Origin: Xanthobacteraceae bacterium
GTDB taxonomy: Bacteria > Pseudomonadota > Alphaproteobacteria > Rhizobiales > Xanthobacteraceae
Direction: 5' to 3'
Assembly: GCA_030041005.1 (NCBI GenBank)
Contig: JASHOR010000043.1
Span: 1 to 64,000 of the forward strand
DNA length: 64,000 nt
Within the stretch, counting starts at the first letter, position 1. Every line of letters begins with the position of its first letter. Under the pieces are notes generated by a model. That model had not been told where the DNA came from and did no database searches. It saw only the letters and a list, made by a program, of their open reading frames with translations. Of the stretch, positions 1-11,544 are shown in pieces. The translations under genes were made by a program, and so were the position numbers.

Positions 1-201
1 GCCCCTGACGTCCCGCTTGCTCCCGACGATCGCGTCGTCGCCAGCAATCTCACCCTGCACGAGCTGTTCGCGCAACAGACCGCGCGCATGCTGGAGCGCG
101 CCGACCTCAGCGAGGAGCAGAAGCAGAGCCTGCTCATCGGCATGAGCTGCCCCTGCTGCGGCGCCGGCGGGTTTTCATTTACGGCGAAACTGAAGCGGTG
201 A
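1..201 (+). CDS. C-terminal fragment of an unidentified Cys-containing small protein
   Basis: The reading frame is open from the first base of the window and ends at a TGA (199-201), giving the last 66 residues of a protein whose start lies outside. The visible part has an acidic/helical stretch (LHELFAQQTARMLERADLSEEQ) followed by a CPCCGAGG cysteine cluster near the C terminus that could bind a metal, and a basic end. I do not recognise the family. Base composition is GC-rich like the chromosomal backbone, in contrast to the following restriction-modification genes, so it probably marks the edge of the backbone. Confidence 0.5.
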   Translation, partial: APDVPLAPDDRVVASNLTLHELFAQQTARMLERADLSEEQKQSLLIGMSCPCCGAGGFSFTAKLKR

Positions 202-261
202 CCGCACTTTTAGGCTGTGAATGTTCTTGATTTGTTCACAAATAGAATGTAGTGTTTCTCC

Positions 262-915
262 ATGCTTTCTGACTCTATCGACGGCGTGGGCCTCGACCTT
301 CTCGAATTTGCCGGCGAGCGTAAGTTTGCGACCATTCTCGCAGACCCGCCGTGGCAATTTACGAATAAGACTGGGAAAGTGGCGCCGGAGCATCGGCGGC
401 TTTCACGCTATCGCACGCTAACCCTCGACGAGATCAAATCGCTTCCTGTCGCGGACGTCGCTGCGCAGAAGGGGCATCTTTACCTTTGGTGCCCAAATGC
501 CCTTCTGCCCGAGGGCCTCGCAGTGATGAAGGCGTGGGGCTTCATGTATAAGTCCAACATCGTTTGGCACAAAATTCGTAAGGACGGCGGCTCAGACGGG
601 CGCGGAGTCGGCTTTTACTTTCGCAATGTGACTGAACTGATTCTGTTCGGCGTTCGCGGGAAGAATGCACGCACGCTCGCGCCCGGTCGGCGCCAAGTCA
701 ATCTGCTCGCTACTCGTAAGCGCGAGCATTCGCGCAAGCCTGACGAGCAATATGAAATTATCGAAGCTTGCAGCCCTGGCCCGTTCCTGGAGTTATTTGC
801 GCGAGGCACGCGAAAGAATTGGGCCATATGGGGCAACCAAGCGGACGACAGTTACCGGCCGACATGGAAAACCTACGCGAATCATTCTCGCGCTGTTGCA
901 ATTCCGGCTGAATAA
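262..915 (+). CDS. MT-A70 family DNA adenine methyltransferase (type II R-M)
   Basis: A 217-residue protein of the MT-A70 superfamily, which transfers a methyl group from S-adenosylmethionine to N6 of adenine. The catalytic DPPW motif is at residues 28-31 (ILADPPW), followed by family blocks such as GHLYLWCPN, WGFMYKSNIVWHK, VTELILFGVRG and, near the end, PFLELFARGTRKNWAIWGN. Length is normal for bacterial MT-A70 enzymes. The downstream gene on the opposite strand is a BglII/BstYI-like nuclease and the two overlap tail to tail by 34 bases, so this is probably the protective methylase of a type II restriction-modification system. GC content is clearly below that of uvrB and other neighbours, consistent with transfer. 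No clear Shine-Dalgarno sequence precedes the ATG. The recognition site cannot be read from the sequence. Confidence 0.88.
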   Translation: MLSDSIDGVGLDLLEFAGERKFATILADPPWQFTNKTGKVAPEHRRLSRYRTLTLDEIKSLPVADVAAQKGHLYLWCPNALLPEGLAVMKAWGFMYKSNIVWHKIRKDGGSDGRGVGFYFRNVTELILFGVRGKNARTLAPGRRQVNLLATRKREHSRKPDEQYEIIEACSPGPFLELFARGTRKNWAIWGNQADDSYRPTWKTYANHSRAVAIPAE

Positions 916-1733
916 TCAGCGCTGTCGCCTTCAGCTTCGTCGTTAAGCACTTCGTAGAGTGCCTTTTTGCCCTCATTAAAGGTTACGATGCTTTCGGGCA
1001 GGCCAATCAATACGAGCGGGCAAGGATTTCCGACGCCGCGACGAACGCGGTCATCAAGTTTGCGCCAATGCGTAGTGGCTTCGCCAAATTTATCTGCGAC
1101 AAACTTGTCGACAAATGCCTCTCGAAAGGTGAGAGGATTTTTCTTCCTATTAATTCGCGCCTCGATCGCACGTCTTTGTTTGGCCGTTGGCTCATAGCCC
1201 CAAGGCTTCAATGCCTCGAATGACTGAGCTTGTCTTTCATCAACGAACCTTCCAACGAGCGAACGCATGTTTTCATGTAATGTGCGCCCACGAGTTACGA
1301 TTATCCCAACAGAAATGGCGCCATCTGCATGCAATCGCTTGAAATTTTCAAGGTCACGATCAAAGAATGGGTCCTTATTGTTCCATTCAATCTCGAGCGC
1401 CACAGTCCCAGCCAGGTACTCCCTTACGTGGTCAATCTCATGTGAGATTGATTCGCGCTCTTTCCCGTTGATCGTCTTCTTGATTTCAAACTTTGTCTTC
1501 TTCCAACCTGCAGCGTCGAGCGCCCTGCGAAGACGCTGTGTTCCCTTTGCCTCACCCCCACCTCCAGCAATGATTTCTTCAATAGGGACTGAAACACTGG
1601 CCAAAACCGCTTCCAATTCGGCCAAGGCAACGGGAAAATCCAGGGACAGAATCGCCCTGGCGTGAGAGTGAAATTCAATCTGAAAGCCCTTGGCGGACAA
1701 GGCCGCGAAGTCCGGAGGAGGCGCGCTTGCCAT
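882..1733 (-). CDS. BglII/BstYI-family type II restriction endonuclease
   Basis: A 283-residue protein resembling the BglII/BstYI restriction endonuclease family. The diagnostic block is around residues 112-150: ALEIEWNNKDPFFDRDLENF, then RLHADGAISVGIIVTRG, which in this family contains the metal-binding acidic residues (here D101, E114 and E116 are candidates) and a conserved D-R-D-L motif. BglII cuts AGATCT and BstYI RGATCY, so a GATC-core site is plausible but not proven. Its 3' end overlaps the MT-A70 methyltransferase gene by 34 bases in convergent orientation. I chose the ATG at 1733; an upstream TTG at 1760 would add nine residues. The gene is AT-richer than the chromosome around it, as is typical for mobile R-M systems. 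Confidence 0.82.
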   Translation of the reverse strand: MASAPPPDFAALSAKGFQIEFHSHARAILSLDFPVALAELEAVLASVSVPIEEIIAGGGGEAKGTQRLRRALDAAGWKKTKFEIKKTINGKERESISHEIDHVREYLAGTVALEIEWNNKDPFFDRDLENFKRLHADGAISVGIIVTRGRTLHENMRSLVGRFVDERQAQSFEALKPWGYEPTAKQRRAIEARINRKKNPLTFREAFVDKFVADKFGEATTHWRKLDDRVRRGVGNPCPLVLIGLPESIVTFNEGKKALYEVLNDEAEGDSADYSAGIATARE

Positions 1734-1869
1734 ACGCAATACCCAGCAGAATACCCTCAACGGGGCACAGCGATAGCAAATTGATTTGTGCAGATCTACC
1801 AGATGTTACTTGGTCTGGCGCAGCCTCCCAATTAGTCGGATTGGCTATTCTTCGAACTGGAGAACGGAT

Positions 1870-2049
1870 ATGAGGACCGAACCATTCAGAATCCTGAGCC
1901 CACAGAAGTACGACATCGCAACCGAGGTCTTATCGTCAGCGGTTCGCGTATTGCAGGCGATTGGCTTCTCGGAGGAGGAGATACCAAGTCTTTTTGATCA
2001 AGTGGCCACGCGAGGCATTCGTGCACCGCTGTGGCTAGAGCCAATATAA
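1870..2049 (+). CDS. Small hypothetical protein, 59 aa
   Basis: A short frame starting at ATG 1870 encodes 59 residues with a regular amphipathic pattern (YDIATEVLSSAVRVLQAIGF then SEEEIPSLFDQVA). I do not recognise it. The composition looks like a real folded helical protein rather than a shadow frame: no stretch of low-complexity arginine/proline as in antisense frames here. It lies next to the R-M pair in the low-GC patch and could be cargo of the same transferred segment. No obvious ribosome binding site was seen; a longer frame from 1786 in the same phase looks artefactual at its N terminus. Confidence 0.4.
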   Translation: MRTEPFRILSPQKYDIATEVLSSAVRVLQAIGFSEEEIPSLFDQVATRGIRAPLWLEPI

Positions 2050-2336
2050 ATGATAAGCCAAGCATGGCGCACGTCAAACCACGCCGGGCTTACGCTCGTA
2101 ATTCCCGAGTGAGTTGGCCGCGTGATGCTGCGCGTCGACGAGCGGGTGAGCGCGGAAGCGGTGCACTGCTCATCTACTGGCGCAGCGTCGAGCAAAGTCC
2201 ATCGTCTCGGCGCACCCGTTGAACGCGCCGTAACGGCCGATCACGTCATGCTCGCCGGCTGCGCCGCTTCGGCGCAGCCGTCAATGAACGCGACGTTACA
2301 TTCCGCCCGTTGCTCGCCCCTCCGACATGAGGGGGA
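2050..2336. other. Non-coding stretch with one strong hairpin
   Basis: I find no convincing gene here. The only clear structure is a perfect 11-bp stem with a 3-base CTT loop at 2256-2280 (CGGCTGCGCCG / CGGCGCAGCCG), without a T-run on either side. The stretch may be decayed DNA between the R-M patch and the backbone; frames in both strands are rich in Arg/Ser and lack domain-like patterns. Confidence 0.4.
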
Positions 2337-2603
2337 TCAGAAAATCACCAGGCGGTCTGTCGTATCGACATGTTGGATGGTCGTATTGTCGGGCGAAAGG
2401 CCGCGCCTCTTGAGCTTGGTGACGAGCGCTTTGAACGATTTGGCCGTCGCACTGACTTCGCCCTTATGAATACCAACCCACTCCCGCCGCTCAACAAATC
2501 TTGGCCGATTTGACAATACCTTGGCCGGACGAGACAACGCGCGCAACTCACGATCAATCTGCTGCGGCGGAGCGCCGAGCAGCTTTCTCTTCGGTCGTGC
2601 CAC
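2337..2603 (-). CDS. Small DUF5678-like protein, 88 aa
   Basis: A frame of 88 residues begins at a GTG (2603) with a good Shine-Dalgarno (GGGGAG, 7 bases upstream). The C-terminal half, roughly residues 33-88 (RPRFVERREWVGIHKGEV, SFKALVTKLKRRGL, IQHVDTTDRLVIF), has the pattern of the DUF5678 family: a short beta strand with a W-V core, a helix, then a final strand. Members are small proteins of unknown role, often near toxin-antitoxin or mobile genes. The same frame stays open upstream to 2780, but the extra residues are Arg/Ser-rich and lack a start signal, so I used the GTG. The assignment to DUF5678 is from memory of the pattern and is tentative. Confidence 0.5.
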   Translation of the reverse strand: MARPKRKLLGAPPQQIDRELRALSRPAKVLSNRPRFVERREWVGIHKGEVSATAKSFKALVTKLKRRGLSPDNTTIQHVDTTDRLVIF

Positions 2604-2815
2604 TGTCCGTCTCCCCGAAAATCGAATCAGGCTCCAAACAGAGCCGCGCGCATATGAATCTTCGGACCAGGGCTTGACAAGAGCGGCAAAACGACTCGTT
2701 GCGCCGAATCTTCTCAAAGTTGTGGGTAACGGCAAAGTTTGATTCCGACCGCAGAGGCGGCTTGGCCGCTCCGACGACAACGCCGCGGTCGGCCGGCGGT
2801 CGGACGAACGCGGCT

Positions 2816-5959
<3,144 letters not shown>

Positions 5960-6004
5960 GGCCGGAATATGGGACGAGTCCGGCAGCGAGGAAAGTGAGC
6001 CGTT

Positions 6005-6086
6005 TCGTCATTCCGAGCGGAGCGAAGCCATCCAAGTCGGCAGGCTGCTTATGGATTGCGTCGTCGTTTCGCCCCTCGCAATGACG
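6005..6086. repeat. Intergenic palindromic repeat (TCATTCCGAGCGGAGCGAAGC type)
   Basis: The sequence reads CGTCATTCCGAGCGGAGCGA at one end and CGCCCCTCGCAATGACGA at the other, bracketing ATCCA...GGATTG arms. This outline (CATTGCGAGG...GCAATCC) is a common dispersed repeat in alphaproteobacterial genomes. It fills the gap between uvrB and the next gene and may act as a transcript 3'-end structure. Confidence 0.6.
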
Positions 6087-6090
6087 ATGC

Positions 6091-7053
6091 CTATTCCAGC
6101 CTGATGCCCGCGCGCTTGATCACCTCGCCCCACTTCTTCGAGTCGGACGCGATCAGCGCGGCGAATTGTTGCGGCGTGCCCCCGCCGGGTTCGTTGCCGA
6201 TCTTCGCGTTCCACGTGGCGAAGGCCGGCGATTTGATGGCGCGATTGGCCGCCGCGTTGAGCGTGTCGAGAATTGGGCGCGGCAGGCCCGCCGGCGCGAT
6301 CACGCCGACCCAGCCCGGCGCGGAATAACCGGGCACGCCCGCCTCCGCGATCGTCGGCAGATCGGGAAAAGCGGGCGAGCGGTGGTCGCCGCTGACCGCG
6401 AGCGCGCGCACCTGACCCGATTGCGCGAACGGCGCGATCGAATTGAGCGCCTCGAACATGAGCTGCACGCGGCCGGCGATGAGATCGTTGATCGCCGGCG
6501 CGCCGCCCTTGTAGGGCACGTGGACGATGTCGGTACCGGTCATGAACTTGAACAGCTCGCCGGCGACATGGCCGGGCGATCCGTTGCTCGACGAGGCGTT
6601 CAGCAGCTTTCCGGGGTGTGCCTTCGCGTAGGCGATCAGCTCGCGGACCGAATGGAACGGCGTTGTCGGCGACACCGCCAGCAGCAATTGGCTGTACTCC
6701 ATCACCATGATCGGCTGAAAGTCGCGCGCGATGTCGTAGGGAAGGTGCGCGACCAGATGCGGCGCCATCGTCAGCGCCCCGATCGGCGCCATGCACAGCG
6801 TGTAGCCGTCGGGCGCCGACTTGGCGACGATGTCGAGACCGACCGTGAGCGCTCCGCCGGGCCGATCCTCAACGACGACCTGCTGGCCGATCTCCCTGCC
6901 GAGCGCCGCCGCAAACACGCGCGCCACCGTATCGCTGGCGCTGCCGGCGGCCTGTGGGACAACGAGCCGGATCGGATGGTCCGGATACTGCGCCTGCGCG
7001 GCGCTCGCGAGCGTACAGGCGATCACGGCGACGGTCAGTTGCAGGCGACGCAT
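6091..7053 (-). CDS. Bug/TctC-family periplasmic substrate-binding protein (orphan)
   Basis: A 320-residue tripartite tricarboxylate transporter (TTT) receptor. It has a signal peptide (MRRLQLTVAVIACTLASAAQA), the Bug start YPDHPIRLVVPQAAGSASD, the family blocks VVEDRPGGALTVGLD and SAPDGYTL, and VPYKGGAPAINDL near the middle. Such proteins bind carboxylates or other organic anions and present them to TctAB. No TctA or TctB gene lies beside it, so it is an orphan receptor, as is very common in this group of bacteria. ATG 7053 was chosen because the signal peptide begins there; the longer frame upstream runs into a palindromic repeat. The divergent aminotransferase is the only linked enzyme and gives no firm clue to the ligand. 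Confidence 0.9.
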   Translation of the reverse strand: MRRLQLTVAVIACTLASAAQAQYPDHPIRLVVPQAAGSASDTVARVFAAALGREIGQQVVVEDRPGGALTVGLDIVAKSAPDGYTLCMAPIGALTMAPHLVAHLPYDIARDFQPIMVMEYSQLLLAVSPTTPFHSVRELIAYAKAHPGKLLNASSSNGSPGHVAGELFKFMTGTDIVHVPYKGGAPAINDLIAGRVQLMFEALNSIAPFAQSGQVRALAVSGDHRSPAFPDLPTIAEAGVPGYSAPGWVGVIAPAGLPRPILDTLNAAANRAIKSPAFATWNAKIGNEPGGGTPQQFAALIASDSKKWGEVIKRAGIRLE

Positions 7054-7069
7054 GTGCGGCTCCCGCCTC

Positions 7070-7161
7070 CCGTCATGCCCGGCTTCATGCCGGGCATCCA
7101 CGTCTTTACTTTGCGAATAGCTTAAAGACGTGGATGGCCGGGACAAGCCCGGCCATGACGC
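7070..7161. repeat. Dispersed palindromic repeat between divergent genes
   Basis: CGTCATGCCCGGC...GCCGGGCATCCACG at the left is mirrored by CGTGGATGGCCGGG...GCCCGGCCATGACG at the right, with a CCACGTCTTT / AAAGACGTGG inner stem. Folded it would give a cloverleaf-like structure with two terminal hairpins. It is a known style of dispersed repeat in Bradyrhizobium-like genomes. Confidence 0.75.
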
Positions 7162-7203
7162 GCTAGTCTCGCCCGCAGGGAGAAAGTGTCAAGAGCAGGC
7201 ATC

Positions 7204-8436
7204 ATGAGTGCATTCGACTTCGCGCCGTTGCTGGCCACCGGCCTGCCGCCGCCGGCCGTCAAATGGAACGGTTTTGCTCGATACAATTTCATCGGCGGCC
7301 ATAACGCGTCCGAGCACGTTCCGGTCGACGATCTGCTCGCCGCGGTAACTTCGGTGCTCCGGCGCGAGGGCGCGACGCTTGCGACCTACGGCCTGCAAAG
7401 CGGTCCGCAGGGCTACAGGCCGCTGCGCGACTTTCTCGCCGCCAAGCTCGAGCGCACCGCCGGCGTTTCCTGCACTGCCGACGACATCCTCATCGTGTCC
7501 GGATCGCTGCAGGCGCTCGATCTGGTCAACGGCATTCTGTTGTCGCGCGGCGACACCGTCATCGTCGAGCAGGATACCTATCAGGGCGCGCTGACCCGGC
7601 TCGCCCGGCTCGGCGTCAACGCCGTCGGCATCCCGCTCGACCGCGACGGCATGCGCATGGACGCGCTGGGCGCGGCGCTCGAAGACCTCAAGCGGCGCGG
7701 CGTGCGGCCGAAATACATCTATACCGTCCCCACCGTGCAGAACCCGACCGGCACGATCATGCCCGAGGCGCGCAGGCATGAGCTGCTGCGGCTGGCGCGC
7801 CGGTACGGCGTGCCGATCTTCGAAGACGATTGCTATTCCGATTTGATCTGGGACGGTCGCCGCCCGCCGGCGCTGCACGCCATGAGCGAGCACGGCGACG
7901 TCATTCACATCGGGTCGTTCTCGAAGTCGATCGCGCCCGCGCTTCGCGTCGGCTACATCGTCGCAGCGTGGCCGCTGCTGTCGCGGATGCTCGCGCTCAA
8001 GACCGACGCCGGCTCGGGCGCGCTCGAGCAGATGGTGCTCGGCGAATACTGCCCGCAGCATTTCGACGCGCACCTGCCGGGGCTCGTGTGCGGCCTGCGT
8101 GGCAAGCTCGAAACGCTGATGGATGCGCTCAACGAGCAGTTCGGCACCGCGGCCGAGTTCGACGATCCGAAGGGAGGCATCTTTCTGTGGGTGAAGCTGC
8201 CGGACGCGGTCGATACCCTGAAACTGGTTCAGCCCGCGCTTGCGTCCGGCGTCTCCATCAATCCGGGCGTCGAATGGTCGACCGATCCGGCGCATGGCAG
8301 AAGCCGCATGCGATTATGCTTCGCCAATCCGTCGCACGAGGCCATCCGCGCCGGCGTCGCCGCGCTCGCCGAAGTCTGCCGCGCCGAGTTCGGCGTGCCG
8401 GACCGCATCGCCAACGTGCAACGCGCGCGGAGGTAG
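7204..8436 (+). CDS. PLP-dependent aminotransferase, class I/II (LysN/MocR-C-terminal type)
   Basis: A 410-residue fold-type I aminotransferase of the 2-aminoadipate aminotransferase-like group. Visible features are TYGLQSGPQGYRPLRDFLA, the cofactor-region VSGSLQALDLV, the YTVPTVQNPTGTIM block, the aspartate/tyrosine pair in FEDDCYSDLIW, and the Schiff-base lysine in HIGSFSKSIAPALRVGYI. The arginine that binds the substrate carboxylate is probably in SRMRLCFANPS. No GntR DNA-binding domain is attached, so it is an enzyme and not a MocR regulator. ATG 7204 is preferred; a GTG at 7186 in frame has poor spacing to its GGGAG. It precedes a 2OG-Fe(II) oxygenase by about 30 bases, so the two are likely co-transcribed, suggesting breakdown or synthesis of an amino-acid-like compound. 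Confidence 0.88.
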   Translation: MSAFDFAPLLATGLPPPAVKWNGFARYNFIGGHNASEHVPVDDLLAAVTSVLRREGATLATYGLQSGPQGYRPLRDFLAAKLERTAGVSCTADDILIVSGSLQALDLVNGILLSRGDTVIVEQDTYQGALTRLARLGVNAVGIPLDRDGMRMDALGAALEDLKRRGVRPKYIYTVPTVQNPTGTIMPEARRHELLRLARRYGVPIFEDDCYSDLIWDGRRPPALHAMSEHGDVIHIGSFSKSIAPALRVGYIVAAWPLLSRMLALKTDAGSGALEQMVLGEYCPQHFDAHLPGLVCGLRGKLETLMDALNEQFGTAAEFDDPKGGIFLWVKLPDAVDTLKLVQPALASGVSINPGVEWSTDPAHGRSRMRLCFANPSHEAIRAGVAALAEVCRAEFGVPDRIANVQRARR

Positions 8437-8466
8437 CCGGCCTCGATAGACCGGGGAGAAGATGTG

Positions 8467-9558
8467 ATGGTCGAAATCATTCACGGCGATCAGGTCGGCG
8501 CCTATGCCGCCTTCGATAATCGGGCGCAGTCGCGCGATCCTCGCCGTGTCGCGGTTGCCGACCTGCCGATCATCGACCTGTCCCCGTTCATGCGCGAAAG
8601 CGCGCAGGCCGACCGCACGCAGACGGCGCGTCAACTCCGCGCCGCGTGCATCGATATCGGCTTCTTCTACGTGACCGGTCACGGGTTCTCGTCCGGCGAA
8701 CTTGATGCCGTCCTGCTCCAGGGACGAAGCTTTTTCGCTCTGCCGCTCGCCGAGAAGATGAAGGTCGCGTCGCGAAACGTGGACATGCCCGGCTTCGTGC
8801 GCACCGGCGGCATCGATCCGGAGAAAAATCGCGACAAGGTCGTCGACCTCAAGGAGCGTTTCTCCGTGACGCGCGAACTCGTGCCCGGCGAACAGGCGCG
8901 TGCGGACTCCAGGATCGGCCGATCGCAATGGCCGAGCCGCGAACGTCTGCCCGCGTTCGAGATCACCATGAAGGGCTATGTGGCGCGTCTGCAGCGCGTC
9001 AGCGTCGCGCTCAACCGCGCCTTTGCGCTGAGCCTTGATCTGCCCGAGGACTATTTCGATGCGCTCTATAAGCGTCCGGATATGACGCTGACGTTCAATT
9101 TCTATCCGCCGGTCGATCCCGCCAGGCTGAAGACGACTCAGTGGAGTTTCTCGCCGCACGCCGATTACACCGCCTTCACCGTGCTGCTGCAGGACACGAG
9201 CGGCGGACTGCAGGCGCGCAATTCGGCCGGTCAATGGATCGACGTGACGCCGAAGGAAGGGACTTTCGTCGTCAATGTCGGCAATCTCCTGGCGCGCTGG
9301 ACCAACGATCTCTACGCCTCGACCCTGCACCGGGCGCTCCACCTCGGCAACGATCCGCGGATATCGGCGGCGTTCTTCGTCTACCCGGACGCGGCAACCG
9401 TCGTGCGCTGCATCGAGACGTGCCGGGGACCAAACAATCCGCCGCGCCATGAGGACGTGACAACGGCGGAGTATGTCCGCGTGCTGCGCGAGGACGCGCA
9501 GCGCACCGGCCGCCCCGCCGTCGCCGCCGATACGGCGCAGCGCCTCAAGGCAATGTAG
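8467..9558 (+). CDS. 2-oxoglutarate/Fe(II)-dependent oxygenase, isopenicillin N synthase-like
   Basis: A 363-residue non-heme iron oxygenase. The N-terminal DIOX_N block is LPIIDLSPFMRE ... CIDIGFFYVTGHG; the catalytic 2OG-FeII domain supplies the HxD pair in SFSPHADYTAFTVLLQD, the distal histidine in ASTLHRALHL, and the RxS-like pair in RISAAFF that binds the co-substrate carboxylate. It has a GGLQ block (DTSGGLQARN) and VNVGNLLARWTND, all standard for this family. Substrate cannot be predicted. ATG 8467 fits GGGGAG about 9 bases upstream; a GTG immediately before it is an alternative. It follows an aminotransferase gene closely on the same strand. Confidence 0.9.
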   Translation: MVEIIHGDQVGAYAAFDNRAQSRDPRRVAVADLPIIDLSPFMRESAQADRTQTARQLRAACIDIGFFYVTGHGFSSGELDAVLLQGRSFFALPLAEKMKVASRNVDMPGFVRTGGIDPEKNRDKVVDLKERFSVTRELVPGEQARADSRIGRSQWPSRERLPAFEITMKGYVARLQRVSVALNRAFALSLDLPEDYFDALYKRPDMTLTFNFYPPVDPARLKTTQWSFSPHADYTAFTVLLQDTSGGLQARNSAGQWIDVTPKEGTFVVNVGNLLARWTNDLYASTLHRALHLGNDPRISAAFFVYPDAATVVRCIETCRGPNNPPRHEDVTTAEYVRVLREDAQRTGRPAVAADTAQRLKAM

Positions 9559-9598
9559 TCACGGCCATGCAAAACAGTCTTGGCCGCTCGGCACGGTC

Positions 9599-9898
9599 TC
9601 AAAAACCCTTCACCGTCTCGGTCACGTGCTCGACTTCGGGCGGGGCGGCAAAGCAATGGCCGACGAGCTTGCGCCATTCCTGGAAATCGGGCGAGCCGCG
9701 AAAGTCGACGGTGTGGTTCTCCAGCGTCGCCCATTGAACGAACAGACGATAGCGCGCCGGCTTCTCGATCGAGCGCCGCAGCTCCATGCCGTGGCAGCCC
9801 TTGGCGCGCTTGAAGATCGGCGCGGCTTGCTTGACGCCGCGCTCGAATTCGGATTCCAGGCCGGGCTTGACCTCGATCTGGGCAATTTCGGTGATCAT
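9599..9898 (-). CDS. Antibiotic biosynthesis monooxygenase (ABM) domain protein
   Basis: A 99-residue single-domain protein of the dimeric ferredoxin-like ABM fold (quinol/heme monooxygenase-like). The typical pattern is seen: first strand ITEIAQIEVKPGLESEFERG, then GCHGMELRRSIEKPARYRLFVQWATLENHT, and the family's FRGSPDFQEWRKLVG helix. Roles in the family include quinone oxidation and small-molecule modification, but none can be assigned here. Start at ATG 9898 is supported by TTGGAG six bases upstream; a TTG four codons earlier overlaps that site. It is convergent with the oxygenase gene. Confidence 0.85.
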   Translation of the reverse strand: MITEIAQIEVKPGLESEFERGVKQAAPIFKRAKGCHGMELRRSIEKPARYRLFVQWATLENHTVDFRGSPDFQEWRKLVGHCFAAPPEVEHVTETVKGF

Positions 9899-9954
9899 GA
9901 TTTGCTCCAATGAAAGAAGGCGCCTCGGCTTGCCTCGCGCTACCTCGTTGCAGC

Positions 9955-11544
9955 TTACCGCAGACCGACCGCTTCGGGATCGATCAAAGGCGTGATGCGG
10001 CGAATGGCGACGCGACGGTTTGCCCGTTCCGGGCCATTTGTCTGAACCTTCAGGAACTGCTTGCCATAGCCTTGGGTTGCCAGGTTCTCGGGAGGAACCT
10101 GAAACTGTTCGGTAAGAGCAACCGCGACCGCCTCCGCTCGCCGGTCCGACAGCGAGAGATTGTCGATGTCGGACCCGACTGCATCGGTATATCCCTCAAC
10201 CAGAAACACTTCCCGCGGGTTGCGCTGGATGGCGCGATTGAGCGCCTGCGCGATCAGCGACAATCGATCGACCTGGTCCGGCGTCAACTGCCAGGAGCCG
10301 GTATCGAAATTGATCTCCAGGTCGAGCCGGGGCATGAACGCCCGCAGCGGTTCGTTGTAGCGGACTTGTTCCAGGGTATAGCGCCGATCGAGCCGCTCTA
10401 CCGGCGGCGCCACCAGCACGTTGTAGATCTGCCCCTCATCGGCGCCGTCGGCATCGACGACGTATTGATCGCGCGGGATGCGGATGACCGGCGGCGGAAG
10501 GTCGAGAAACACCGTGGCGTATTGCGGCCCGGCAAAGCTGTTGTCGATGAGTACGATCTCCCGGCCATCCGGACCTCGGCGTATGCGGCGGAGCAGATGC
10601 CCGTCCGCGTCGCTGTAATCGATGATTTGCGCGCCGTCCGGACGCACGACGGTGGTGATCGTCTCGTCGCCGCGGTGCGCAACGTTCACGTTGCGCGCGC
10701 CCACGGCGAAGCGATCGTCCTCGTTATGCCGAATGAATGTCCGATTGCCTTCCTGAACGATCGTGCGATCAGGTTCGCGGATGATGATTTGATTTCCTTG
10801 ACGCACTTCGTGGCGTTCCGCGCGAATCTGATTGATGCCGGCGGTCGGCGCCCGGCCTTTCGGCGCGAGGAACTCGCCTTTGCTGATCGCCTGTGCCGGC
10901 GGCGGCACCGCAGCCGGATTGCCGGTCGGCGGGGCGCGCCGTGTGGCGGCAGCCGACGGCTGCGGTGTGCCGCCCGGCGCCATGCCGGGATGGCGTGCGG
11001 CCGCAGGCGGCGTCATCGCGCCCGACCCTGTCCGCTCGTGATGAGAGATGGTTCCAGGCGTTTGTTGCTGCATCTGACGGTTCGATCCCGAGCGTTCGCT
11101 CACCGGCGGCTTGCCCGGCACCTGTGGAGAAGCGTGCCTTTCCGGGACGGTCGGTCCGGGCTTTTCATTCGGGTGTCGCGGCGGCGACGGCGGATTCGCC
11201 TGGGCCGGCCGAATTCTCGGCTGCACCGGGTGGGATGGCCCGCCGACATGTGGCGCTTGCGGTCTGTGCAGCGTCGCGGCGCCCGAAGGCGGTTGATGCG
11301 AGGTCTGCGGAACCTGCGGCGATAATGGGCGACGGACGGCTTGCGGCGCGGGTTTCTTTGGAGCCGCCGGATGTACAGGCTTCTTTTGCCCGGGATGCTT
11401 GGCATCGTCCTGTTGATTGGCGGGGCCCGCCTGCGCGAGCACCTCCGCGCGCAATGGCGCGGCAAACAGGTTCGGTCTTAGCGCCATCGCGCCGGCACCC
11501 AACAGGGCGGCACTGGCAAGGACAAGGGACCGAGTAGCGCGCAT
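9955..11544 (-). CDS. OmpA-family protein with Pro-rich exported N terminus
   Basis: A 529-residue exported protein. It starts with a signal-like sequence (MRATRSLVLASAALLGAGAMA), continues with about 200 residues of Pro/Gln/His-rich low-complexity sequence, then a middle region with repeated NRTFIRHNEDDRF- and VRPDGAQIIDYSD-type strands, and ends in an OmpA C-terminal domain (LEINFDTGSWQLTPDQ ... FLVEGYTDAVGSDIDNLSLSDRRAEAV ... GYGKQFLKV ... ERANRRVAIRR). The GYTDAVG and R-A-x-x-V motifs are those that bind peptidoglycan. It probably tethers an envelope component to the cell wall. The long proline-rich part could span the periplasm. ATG 11544 starts the signal peptide; the upstream in-frame extension looks non-coding. 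Confidence 0.9.
   Translation of the reverse strand: MRATRSLVLASAALLGAGAMALRPNLFAAPLRAEVLAQAGPANQQDDAKHPGQKKPVHPAAPKKPAPQAVRRPLSPQVPQTSHQPPSGAATLHRPQAPHVGGPSHPVQPRIRPAQANPPSPPRHPNEKPGPTVPERHASPQVPGKPPVSERSGSNRQMQQQTPGTISHHERTGSGAMTPPAAARHPGMAPGGTPQPSAAATRRAPPTGNPAAVPPPAQAISKGEFLAPKGRAPTAGINQIRAERHEVRQGNQIIIREPDRTIVQEGNRTFIRHNEDDRFAVGARNVNVAHRGDETITTVVRPDGAQIIDYSDADGHLLRRIRRGPDGREIVLIDNSFAGPQYATVFLDLPPPVIRIPRDQYVVDADGADEGQIYNVLVAPPVERLDRRYTLEQVRYNEPLRAFMPRLDLEINFDTGSWQLTPDQVDRLSLIAQALNRAIQRNPREVFLVEGYTDAVGSDIDNLSLSDRRAEAVAVALTEQFQVPPENLATQGYGKQFLKVQTNGPERANRRVAIRRITPLIDPEAVGLR

Noticed and set aside
2122-2469. Plus-strand 115-codon frame
   Set aside because: Ser/Ala/Arg-rich without motif; the minus strand holds a better-supported small gene with a ribosome site.
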